From assembly GCA_938005545.1 (NCBI GenBank), contig CALKXV010000003.1, positions 1 through 32,820 of the forward strand: a stretch of 32,820 bases of DNA, written 5' to 3'. The translations under genes and the position numbers were made by a program. The DNA comes from an uncultured Paracoccaceae bacterium (GTDB lineage: Bacteria; Pseudomonadota; Alphaproteobacteria; Rhodobacterales; Rhodobacteraceae). Position 1 is the first letter of the stretch; each line of letters begins with the position of its first letter. The notes beneath the pieces were generated by a model. It was not told the origin of the DNA. It was given only the letters and a program-made list of their open reading frames with translations, and ran no database searches. Shown in pieces: positions 16,167-23,527 of this stretch.

Positions 16167-17330
16167 CTAGTGAAGGCGTTCCGGCAAACGTTGCGCAGGC
16201 GGCGTGTTCCGGCTCCGCTCGCTGGTGACAACGCCATCGATGACCGTCATGCCGACGCCCGGCAAATTGCCCAGCTGGACTGATTGAAGCATTGTTTCGC
16301 CCGGCGCGTGTTGCGCTTGATCCAGCAGAACGAAATCAGCGCACATACCAGCTTCGATCAATCCGGTATCCAACTTGCGCTGCCGCGACGTGTTACCATT
16401 GCCAAAGCAAAAGGCGATCTCGGCGGGTACGTTCCCGAAGGCCGACAGCATGGCGATCATGCGCAGAATGCCCAGGGGTTGAACGCCCGAACCGGCAGGG
16501 CCGTCTGTGCCCAAGATCACCTGATCCAATTTGTCCAACTCGCGCGCGGTATTCACCGTTAGAACAGCAGCGCGTTCGTTGCCGTTGTGCACAATTTCGA
16601 ATGCGGACTGACAGCCTTCGCACAGGCAGATAATCTGATCGTCAGGCAGTGCGGAATGCCCGCCATTGATGTGACCAATCACATCAGTTCCGGTTTCCAT
16701 CACCATGTCAGCGTCGATCAGGCCCGATCCCGGAATGGACGGCCCGCCGGTATGGATCGTGCTTTGCATCCCGTACTTACGCGCCCAGCCAACCATTTCC
16801 TGTGCGGTCTTTCCGTCCTTTACAGTGCCCAATCCGACTTCGCCCAACAGCTTAACACCTGCCTCTGCCATTTCTTTGAAATCGCTTTCAACCATACCCA
16901 TTTCAATGACAGGCGCACCCGCGTGAACCTTCATCCCCGAAGGGCGGAAATTCTCGTACCAGCGCTGCGAAGCAATCGCCATCGCCTTTAGTCCGACGAC
17001 ATCCTTTGGACGGCCGGGCATATGAACTTCGCCCGCCGAAATCAGTGTCGTGACGCCACCATGAAGGGTCGAGTCGATCCAATGAAGTTGTTGTTGCCTT
17101 GGCGTGTAATCACCCACAACTGGATGCACGTGACTATCTATCAACCCAGGCGCCAGCGTCACCCCATGGGCATCCACAAGCGTTGTCGCTCCTTCGCAAT
17201 CAAGGTCAGCTTCTTTGCCCCAAGCGGTGATCTTACCATCGTCGGCCACCATACAATCACCGTCGAAAATCGGTTCTTCCATTTTTCCCGACAGAATTTG
17301 ACCGATGTTCTTTATGACCAACTTTGCCAT
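16167..17330 (-). CDS. ena: Enamidase (amidohydrolase family)
   Basis: This 387-residue metal-dependent amidohydrolase closely resembles the enamidase of anaerobic nicotinate fermentation. That enzyme opens 1,4,5,6-tetrahydro-6-oxonicotinate to ammonia and 2-formylglutarate. Family metal-site residues are in place: H67-x-H69 (DSHVH), E164 (GEVGLG), H193 (IHTGG), H220 (GHINGG) and D276 (GTDGP). The segments LHGGVTTLISAG and the C-terminal SRNTPPAQR are also characteristic of this enzyme rather than of amidohydrolases in general. The ATG has a GGGAG site lying within the end of the upstream ATPase gene, with a single base between stop and start, so it is the last gene of the ABC-importer operon. 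It converges with the hydroxylase/reductase operon with 6 bp between stops. Confidence 0.88.
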   Translation of the reverse strand: MAKLVIKNIGQILSGKMEEPIFDGDCMVADDGKITAWGKEADLDCEGATTLVDAHGVTLAPGLIDSHVHPVVGDYTPRQQQLHWIDSTLHGGVTTLISAGEVHMPGRPKDVVGLKAMAIASQRWYENFRPSGMKVHAGAPVIEMGMVESDFKEMAEAGVKLLGEVGLGTVKDGKTAQEMVGWARKYGMQSTIHTGGPSIPGSGLIDADMVMETGTDVIGHINGGHSALPDDQIICLCEGCQSAFEIVHNGNERAAVLTVNTARELDKLDQVILGTDGPAGSGVQPLGILRMIAMLSAFGNVPAEIAFCFGNGNTSRQRKLDTGLIEAGMCADFVLLDQAQHAPGETMLQSVQLGNLPGVGMTVIDGVVTSERSRNTPPAQRLPERLH

Positions 17331-17331
17331 G

Positions 17332-18027
17332 TCACACTCCCAAATACTTGGTTAGCTTTGTTGGATCGCTTTGCAATTCGGATGCAGCAACAGTCTCGCG
17401 ATCTTTGCCATTTTCGATGAAGGTCACACGGTCTGCAATAGACAGCACGGCGTCCACGCGTTGTTCGACCAGAATGATCGCATAGCCTTCGGACTTCATC
17501 TTCACGACAACCTGGCGAACCAATTCGATCATTGACGGTTGCAAACCTTCGGTCGGTTCGTCCAGCAACAAAACCTTGGGGCGCAAACACAACGCGCGAG
17601 CGGTCGCCAACATCTGTTGTTCGCCGCCCGACAATGTCCCGGCAACCTGACTTAGGCGTTCCCGCAACCGCGGAAAAAGCTCCAACACCCACTCGCGGGT
17701 ATCGGCACCTTCGTTGCGGGTCATCAATCCGATCTCGATATTCTCGGCGACGGTCAGTTCGCTGAACAATCGCCTGCCCTGCGGGATATATCCGACGCCT
17801 TCTTTCGGGATAAGATGAGGTGGCATTGTATGAAGGTTTTTTCCATCCAGTGAAATGCTGCCTTCAGCCGCCGGCACTTGCCCCATGATCGTTTTCATAA
17901 TCGTGGACTTGCCCGCACCGTTCCGCCCCATCAAACACAGGATTTCACCTGGAGCCACAGACAGCGAGACGCCGAACAAGACTTTGACCTGACCATAGGA
18001 GGCGTGAATGTCGCGCAGTTCAAGCAT
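17332..18027 (-). CDS. ABC transporter ATP-binding protein (LivF type)
   Basis: This 231-residue ATPase is of the branched-chain-amino-acid (HAAT) importer class, LivF subgroup. Walker A is GRNGAGKST at about residues 34-42, the signature is LSGGEQQ, and Walker B with its continuation is VLLLDEPTEGLQPS, where the GLQPS ending is typical of LivF. It pairs with the LivG-type ATPase to power import through the LivH/LivM permeases. Its start overlaps the LivG stop by 8 bp, and its stop is one base from the enamidase start. The substrate is probably the heterocycle handled by the adjacent enzymes rather than an amino acid; this is inferred from context. Confidence 0.93.
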   Translation of the reverse strand: MLELRDIHASYGQVKVLFGVSLSVAPGEILCLMGRNGAGKSTIMKTIMGQVPAAEGSISLDGKNLHTMPPHLIPKEGVGYIPQGRRLFSELTVAENIEIGLMTRNEGADTREWVLELFPRLRERLSQVAGTLSGGEQQMLATARALCLRPKVLLLDEPTEGLQPSMIELVRQVVVKMKSEGYAIILVEQRVDAVLSIADRVTFIENGKDRETVAASELQSDPTKLTKYLGV

Positions 18028-18751
18028 CAGACGTCGTGCCCAAATAAGCCGCCTGAACAGCGGCGTTTCTGTGGATTTCGTCCGGTGTTCCTGAAGCCAG
18101 CACCTGCCCTTGATCCAGAACTGTAATGTAATCCGCGGTTTCCGAAACGACGCGCATGTTGTGTTCGATCAGCAAAATCGTCGTTTCACCCGCAAGCGAT
18201 TTCATCAGGGTCACGAAGTCATCAACCTCGGATTCTGACAACCCTTGGGTCGGCTCGTCCAAAATGAAAACTGTTGGATCTTGCGCAAGTCCCATTGCGA
18301 TCTCAAGAATGCGCTGGTGACCATAACTAAGATCCTGGGCTGTTTGGTCCGCGCGATCTGTAAGGCCTATCCGATCCAGCACCTGTGTCGTTTTCTGCGC
18401 CAAAGCCGTTTTGTCATTCGCCAACTTCCGACCCGCCGCCAGATCGACATTGTCGTAGACGGAAAGCCCTGGAAAGATCGAAGTGATCTGAAACGTATAG
18501 GCCATCCCCAACTGCATCCGTTTGTGCGCCGGTAGATGGCTGATGTCTTTCCCTGCAAAACTGACGGTTCCACGCGTCGGCAAAGTGCGTCCGCTGACCA
18601 TACCGACGAACGTGGATTTACCTGCACCGTTCGGGCCGATGAGAGCCGTGATCTGACCTTTGCGTAGTTGGAAGTCGATATCCAAATTGGCTTCGACACC
18701 ACCATAGATCTTGGTCAGACCCTTGGTTTCAAGAACATTCACGGCAGCCAT
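18020..18751 (-). CDS. ABC transporter ATP-binding protein (LivG type)
   Basis: This 243-residue ATPase is the LivG partner of the importer. Walker A is GPNGAGKST at about residues 39-47, the signature is LSYGHQR, Walker B is VFILDEPTQGL, and the switch His lies in LLIEHNM. The LSYGHQR variant and the LivG-type C-terminus (DEIHRN, VQAAYLG) separate it from LivF. The open frame extends 63 codons further upstream, but the ATG at 18751 has an AAAGGG site and matches the family N-terminus. It overlaps the end of the LivM-type gene by 13 bp. Confidence 0.93.
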   Translation of the reverse strand: MAAVNVLETKGLTKIYGGVEANLDIDFQLRKGQITALIGPNGAGKSTFVGMVSGRTLPTRGTVSFAGKDISHLPAHKRMQLGMAYTFQITSIFPGLSVYDNVDLAAGRKLANDKTALAQKTTQVLDRIGLTDRADQTAQDLSYGHQRILEIAMGLAQDPTVFILDEPTQGLSESEVDDFVTLMKSLAGETTILLIEHNMRVVSETADYITVLDQGQVLASGTPDEIHRNAAVQAAYLGTTSDA

Positions 18752-19683
18752 GGGAAGGCCCTTTTTCGAAGCGTGCCGACCAGTCCGAGAGGCGCGAAAA
18801 GTGTCAACAGAACCAAAGCCACACCCGCAATCAGAAGATAGGCATCCGTATAGCCGCTTGAAATGTCGATCAGGTAGAACATGAAAATCACGCCGATCAA
18901 CGGGCCGATGGTGGTTCCCGCCCCGCCCAAAAGCACCCAAAGCAGCGGAAAGATCGAATACTGAACCGTTGAAAAGCTGGCTCCGACGTATCCGAACAAC
19001 AACCCATAAGTTGCACCGGCAATCCCGGACACGGCACCCGAGATAATCAACGCGTGCAACTTAAGTTTCGCCGCATCATAGCCCAGCATGCGCGCGCGTT
19101 CTTCGTTTTCGCGAATAGCTACCAATCGTTTCCCGAACGGCATCTGAACGAGCTTCGCCACGGCCAAAAAGCAGATCGCGAATAAAATTAGGGCCGCAAA
19201 ATAGCGCTCTGTTTCACCTGTCAGATCGATGCCTGCAAAAGATCGTTGCGCTTGTTGAACAACGAAACCTTCGTCGCCGCGCGTGTATTCACCGAAATAC
19301 AGAATGACCAAATAAACAGTCTGAGCGAACATAAGCGTCACGATCATAAACGCAACACCCGCTGTGCGCAGGGCAAGATACCCAACGATTAAGGCAAGTG
19401 CAGCGGCGGCAATGATTCCCGTCAAAAATGCGGGCGCGACAGAAAAGCCAAAAAGATTTACCGTCAGCCCAAACCCATACATCCCGGCGGCAAAAAACAT
19501 GGCATGCCCCAGACTGAGAAGGCCCGTGTAGCCGAACAGCAAATTGTACCCCATTGCATATATTGCCAGCACCATGATCCGCGAAAACGCCCCGACGTGA
19601 TAGGCTGGCAGAACGAAGAACAGGCCAAGCAGCACAACCAAAACCGCAATATGGAGCGTCATGGACTTCGATGCCTTACTCAC
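18739..19683 (-). CDS. ABC transporter permease (LivM type)
   Basis: This 314-residue inner-membrane permease of the HAAT family has about eight to ten hydrophobic segments. The LivM/LivH core features are NLLFGYTGLLSLGHAMFF near residues 44-61 and the cytoplasmic coupling loop AIRENEERARMLGYDAAKLK. It forms the translocation channel with the LivH-type protein. The start is a GTG that overlaps the LivH stop (GTGA) with AGGG seven bases upstream. An ATG seven codons in is possible but has a poorer site. Confidence 0.92.
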   Translation of the reverse strand: MSKASKSMTLHIAVLVVLLGLFFVLPAYHVGAFSRIMVLAIYAMGYNLLFGYTGLLSLGHAMFFAAGMYGFGLTVNLFGFSVAPAFLTGIIAAAALALIVGYLALRTAGVAFMIVTLMFAQTVYLVILYFGEYTRGDEGFVVQQAQRSFAGIDLTGETERYFAALILFAICFLAVAKLVQMPFGKRLVAIRENEERARMLGYDAAKLKLHALIISGAVSGIAGATYGLLFGYVGASFSTVQYSIFPLLWVLLGGAGTTIGPLIGVIFMFYLIDISSGYTDAYLLIAGVALVLLTLFAPLGLVGTLRKRAFPWLP

Positions 19684-20606
19684 GACGGTGCCCTACCCAA
19701 AAGGCCTTGCGGTCGGAACACCAGAACCATCGCGACAAGAAACGTAGCGATGATCTTTGCCAGTGTCGGCGAGAAAAACACCGAAATGATACCGTCGCTC
19801 ATCCCGATCAAAAGTGCCGCGATTACGGTGCCGGGTAAACTTCCAAGACCACCGATGATGACGACGATGAACGCCAGCAACAGTGGATCGCCCCCCATCA
19901 GATAGTGAGCCTGTTGGATGGGAACGACCAGAACGGCGCCAAGTGCGGCCAGCCCCGCCCCCAATCCGAATACCCAGGAATAGACTTTGCCAACCGGCAC
20001 TCCGAAGGCTTGTGCCGTGTCGCTGTCTTGTTGGGTGGCCCGCATGATCAAACCGATTTTCGTGCGTGTCAGCACAATCCAAAGGGCAATCAAAACCGCG
20101 ATAGCTGCGAAAATGACGAACAGTTTGTAGCTTGTGATGCTAAGGCCCCACGGCCAGATCATTTGAAAACCCTCGTCGCCAAATTCGAACCACGGCAGCG
20201 AAAGTCGCGTGTTGAAAGGGGCTTCGACGGGGCGCGCTTCTGGGCCATAAGTCATCAAAGTGGCTTGTTGGATGATGTAGAGCATCCCGATGGTCGCGAC
20301 GATCGTGCGGTCAGGGTCGTAGTTGACGCGCTTGAGGATTAGACGATCCGCACCAGCCGCGATGCAACCAACCAGCACAGGCACGACGATTAACGCAGCG
20401 ACAAACCCGAACACTGGATGGCCGCCAAGCGTCGTGGTCACGACCCAAGCCAAAACCGCGCCCAGCATGAAGAACTCGCCATGGGCCACGTTCACCACGC
20501 GCATAACACCGAAGACGATGCTAAGCCCCATGGCCGTTAACACTAGAATCGCCGAGATGACCGCCCCCTCAAGGGAGGCGAGCATCAGGTGTGGTCCAAA
20601 TTCCAT
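19680..20606 (-). CDS. ABC transporter permease (LivH type)
   Basis: This 308-residue permease is of the LivH class, with about eight membrane segments. The family segment GVMRVVNVAHGEFFMLGA (about residues 33-50) and the coupling loop TRTKIGLIMRATQQDSDTA with AFGV are present. It follows the binding-protein gene by 36 bp, and its stop overlaps the LivM start. No obvious ribosome-binding site precedes this ATG; an alternative Met lies seven codons downstream but is no better placed. Confidence 0.92.
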   Translation of the reverse strand: MEFGPHLMLASLEGAVISAILVLTAMGLSIVFGVMRVVNVAHGEFFMLGAVLAWVVTTTLGGHPVFGFVAALIVVPVLVGCIAAGADRLILKRVNYDPDRTIVATIGMLYIIQQATLMTYGPEARPVEAPFNTRLSLPWFEFGDEGFQMIWPWGLSITSYKLFVIFAAIAVLIALWIVLTRTKIGLIMRATQQDSDTAQAFGVPVGKVYSWVFGLGAGLAALGAVLVVPIQQAHYLMGGDPLLLAFIVVIIGGLGSLPGTVIAALLIGMSDGIISVFFSPTLAKIIATFLVAMVLVFRPQGLLGRAPS

Positions 20607-20642
20607 ACGGGGTTACGCTCAGTTTTACATTACAGTGACGGC

Positions 20643-21929
20643 TTAGAACGACTGTGTGGTGTAGTCGACTTCGTCTTCATACAGACCATCTTCGATCGAT
20701 GCGGTGTGTTCCAGCACCAATCTTCCCTCAGAAACCTTCGAAATATACTGTTTGCCAAAGGTCTGGTGGGTTTTGCCGTTGAACAACTTGTCGCCCTGCG
20801 GGTGATCTTCGGACTCTGGCATGTCCGTCACGGCCTCGACCGCTTCAATCAGTTTGGTTCGATCTTGCGGACCCTGATAATCGGCCGATTCCATCCCTGC
20901 TTTGATGATGTTCAAAGTTTCCCAACATCCGAACATATGCGCGAAGGTCGACACATTCGCCGGATCATCAATCGAGGCACCACGTTCGTTCACACCAACT
21001 GCGGCACGATAGGCTTTGTCATACTCGGTCTGATCAGCCTGTGCATGACGCGGCATACCTTCCCAGAAATAAGTACCTTCCAGGAATTCCAGCCCGCTGC
21101 TGTTGATGTCGACGGCTTCCAGGCTGTCGATAAATCCAAAAATCTCGGGTCTGCTTGGTCCAAAGAATTCGCCCAGTTCTTTGACGAAGGTCAGAACGGC
21201 GGGGCCAACCATGACGTGGTAAATCACTTCGGTCTCGCGCGGGATGTTCGGGAAGTAACGCGTAAACGTTGTTTCGGTCGGCGGGATGGCGATCTTGGCG
21301 ACAACTTCACCACCCTGGGCTTCGATCGCTTGCGTAAAGAAATCGCGGTGATCGTGACCAAAGGCGAAGTCCGGGTAGATCATCGTGACTTTCTTACCAA
21401 GGTTGTTGGCAACAAAAGGTGCCATCGAGATCACCTGGCTTTTCACATCGGTGATACCCGGCTGAAGCGTGTAACGGTTCAATCCGCCGCTTGCTACATG
21501 ATGGCCTTCGGACACGACAAAATACGGAATTTTTAATTCGCCTGCGCGCGGCGCCGACCCGATAACCACGTGGCTAAACAAAGTTCCGAACGCGACATCG
21601 CAGTCATGTTGGTTGGCGAATTTTTCAAGCGCTTCTGCGCCCCGGCTGGGATCAGTGCCGTCATCTTCTGTTACAATCTCGACGGGGCGGCCATTGATGC
21701 CGCCATTGTCGTTGATCCGTTTAACCGCCGCATCTGTAGTCGCACCATACCAACGTCCGTAAGCTGCACCGATGCCGGTTGCGTGCTTTTGAAAACCAAT
21801 CTTAATTGGCGCAGAACTTTGTGCCTGCGCAAATCCCATCGATCTGGGGAGTACGCCGGCCGCCGCCAACGCGCCTGTACCGGCACCCAAACCAAGCAAT
21901 GCAGTTCTGCGGTTGATCTTGTTTATCAT
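20643..21929 (-). CDS. ABC transporter substrate-binding protein (HAAT type)
   Basis: This 428-residue periplasmic binding protein of the branched-chain-amino-acid type (type I fold, two lobes) is the first gene of the importer-enamidase operon. An export signal spans about residues 1-37: a twin arginine in INRRTALLG, a long Ala/Gly-rich core and a likely cut after AQA. The twin arginine allows Tat export, though Sec is also possible. The mature part has the usual IKIGF start, GRPVEIVTEDDGTDPS and a lobe-linking region. GGGAG precedes the ATG. The 87-bp AT-rich leader before it probably holds the operon's promoter, but no boxes are convincing. Proteins of this class bind amino acids, amides, urea or aromatic acids. 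Gene order suggests a nicotinate-like acid. Confidence 0.92.
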   Translation of the reverse strand: MINKINRRTALLGLGAGTGALAAAGVLPRSMGFAQAQSSAPIKIGFQKHATGIGAAYGRWYGATTDAAVKRINDNGGINGRPVEIVTEDDGTDPSRGAEALEKFANQHDCDVAFGTLFSHVVIGSAPRAGELKIPYFVVSEGHHVASGGLNRYTLQPGITDVKSQVISMAPFVANNLGKKVTMIYPDFAFGHDHRDFFTQAIEAQGGEVVAKIAIPPTETTFTRYFPNIPRETEVIYHVMVGPAVLTFVKELGEFFGPSRPEIFGFIDSLEAVDINSSGLEFLEGTYFWEGMPRHAQADQTEYDKAYRAAVGVNERGASIDDPANVSTFAHMFGCWETLNIIKAGMESADYQGPQDRTKLIEAVEAVTDMPESEDHPQGDKLFNGKTHQTFGKQYISKVSEGRLVLEHTASIEDGLYEDEVDYTTQSF

Positions 21930-22016
21930 GACCTTCGTCTCCCTCGTTGTTCTGTGCGACTTTATTCGTCGCTGGCAACAGCTTGTGTGTATACTAATGA
22001 AATGTCCATAATTTTT

Positions 22017-23438
22017 TCACACACCCCGCGGACTTGCTAAGAGCCAGAGCCCAAAGATGGTGTAGGCGACCATGAGGAACGACAGTCCGAGCTGTAATTT
22101 CACGATGTCGCGCTTGTTGTTGCAAAGCAATTCCGCAGTCCGATGGCACAAAAGCACCGATAATATGTGCGACACGACGACGACCCCAGCCTGTATGATC
22201 CAAACAACTTTAACTGTCTCGGGAACAGCCAGAAACCCGACCTTTACGCGGGTTGAGTTCAGTCCAAGTAAATTCCATCCTGCCGCCAGAGGGTCCGAAA
22301 GATTTATGATAACAAATTGAATTTGAACCATAAATGTGACGAAGTAATGCGCGAAATGATAACCGATAGCGATTGGCAAAAGCGTGATAGAAAATCGAAC
22401 GAACGCCTCAGCAAAAGATACCGGCAGCCGATTTTTTGACCGATTCACAGCCAGAACGCCAATAAATACGGCACCCGCGAAGATCGCGGTCAACAGACCA
22501 ATCGCCGCGTAAAGTCCAACGGATGTTTTCCAGATCATCGCCGACCGACCCGGATATTCCAAAGGGTTTACGCCCAACTGATCCAGCCACCAAAACGTCT
22601 CGTGCAATCCATCGAAGCTGCCAGAAGCAAGGATAACAAGCACAAACACAGCGTGACTGAGGCTTGGCCGGGTCGTTTCAAAAACCTGCCATCCCGGCAA
22701 TCCAATGTTAACGGTGATGCCCGAACGTGCGACGCGCATGGACCCGATCAGGTTAAACATCACCGTGAAGCATTCGACGTGCCGCAACCAGAAATCGCGT
22801 CCAAACAGGCTCATCCCAAGAAATGTGAACACCGAATAGCCAAGCGCGAAAGCCGCCAATCGGTCAGGATCATTTGGCGCAGCGTCCGCCAGAACGAAGC
22901 CTTGAAATCCAAGAAAAACGACCACAGCAGGCCAGACGGACGGGTCTTTGTGGATTTGATAAACCCCTGCCGCGTCGGGTTGGATCAATCGATGCAGCCC
23001 CGCCCAAGGGTTGATCCATTGCCACACATTGAACACCAGGCCTTGGACGACAAAGAATGCCATCCACCAAACCGTCCAAAGCGTGAGCGGCAAAAGGTTC
23101 TCCTGCGGATCGCTTGGCCCGGCAAAGCCAATCAGAATTAGGAATCCAAGACACACCGAGGCAATCAAAGGGACAACGTCCAAAGACCAGGTCCATCGTG
23201 CCTTGAACGCTGCATCATAGGGCCGAAAAACCCGATCAATCTGACCAGGCTTAAGAACCAAAAGCAGCAGCATCGTTGCAGCCACCGCCAAGGTGCCGGC
23301 AGTGATATAAGCCGTTGTAGGAAGTAAGAGGACAAATCCCTGCTCGGCCGCATGGGCGAAGGCAGGTGCCGCAGCCAAGTGACTGATGACCGCGACCGCG
23401 ACCGCGACCGCGAAAAATGTTTCTTGGCTGCGCCTCAT
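22017..23438 (-). CDS. Multi-pass membrane protein of unknown function
   Basis: This 473-residue integral membrane protein has a signal-like N-terminus and roughly ten hydrophobic segments. I do not recognise a characterised family. The arrangement WINPWAGLHRLI, DPSVWPAVVVFLGFQGF and SLFGRDFWLRHVECF loosely recalls actinobacterial membrane proteins annotated as fenitrothion hydrolase, whose function as such is doubtful. His, Trp and acidic residues sit near segment ends. The N-terminal hydrophobic stretch contains an alternating Ala-Val run encoded by a perfect hexanucleotide repeat. No ribosome-binding site is evident before the ATG. It reads in the same direction as the importer operon but is separated from it by an AT-rich 87-bp gap and from the BCCT gene by a terminator, so it may be a separate unit. 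Confidence 0.8.
   Translation of the reverse strand: MRRSQETFFAVAVAVAVISHLAAAPAFAHAAEQGFVLLLPTTAYITAGTLAVAATMLLLLVLKPGQIDRVFRPYDAAFKARWTWSLDVVPLIASVCLGFLILIGFAGPSDPQENLLPLTLWTVWWMAFFVVQGLVFNVWQWINPWAGLHRLIQPDAAGVYQIHKDPSVWPAVVVFLGFQGFVLADAAPNDPDRLAAFALGYSVFTFLGMSLFGRDFWLRHVECFTVMFNLIGSMRVARSGITVNIGLPGWQVFETTRPSLSHAVFVLVILASGSFDGLHETFWWLDQLGVNPLEYPGRSAMIWKTSVGLYAAIGLLTAIFAGAVFIGVLAVNRSKNRLPVSFAEAFVRFSITLLPIAIGYHFAHYFVTFMVQIQFVIINLSDPLAAGWNLLGLNSTRVKVGFLAVPETVKVVWIIQAGVVVVSHILSVLLCHRTAELLCNNKRDIVKLQLGLSFLMVAYTIFGLWLLASPRGV
23388..23411. repeat. Hexanucleotide microsatellite (GACCGC)x4
   Basis: Four perfect tandem GACCGC copies lie inside the N-terminal coding region of the 473-residue membrane protein. 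Each unit encodes an Ala-Val dipeptide on the minus strand. Gain or loss of units would keep the frame and lengthen or shorten the signal-peptide core. Confidence 0.85.
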
Positions 23439-23484
23439 TTTACAAGTCTACACACGAAGCGAAAGTTCCCGAAAACGAAAAAGA

Positions 23485-23506
23485 AGCCCCGACAAAAGCC
23501 GGGGCT
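23485..23506 (-). terminator. Rho-independent terminator of the BCCT gene
   Basis: AGCCCCG (23485-23491) pairs with CGGGGCT (23500-23506) around an 8-base loop. Read on the minus strand, the hairpin is followed by TTCTTTTTC, and it lies 22 bp after the BCCT stop. It separates that gene from the membrane-protein gene downstream. Confidence 0.85.
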
Positions 23507-23527
23507 AATAAGATTAATTTGGTAAGA

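Noticed and set aside
16167-17330. Enamidase gene as a dihydroorotase, hydantoinase or imidazolonepropionase
   Set aside because: The HxH motif alone would allow these, but the segments LHGGVTTLISAG, GHINGG and the C-terminal SRNTPPAQR, with the neighbouring reductase, fit enamidase much better.
18752-18940. Upstream extension of the LivG-type ATPase by 63 codons
   Set aside because: It would overlap the LivM-type gene by about 200 bp, and the extra residues are unlike any ATPase N-terminus. The ATG at 18751 has a ribosome-binding site.
21930-22016. Candidate promoter (GTGAAA-N18-TAGTAT, minus strand) for the importer operon
   Set aside because: The region is AT-rich and plausible, but the boxes match the consensus poorly. 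It is mentioned with the binding-protein gene but not called.
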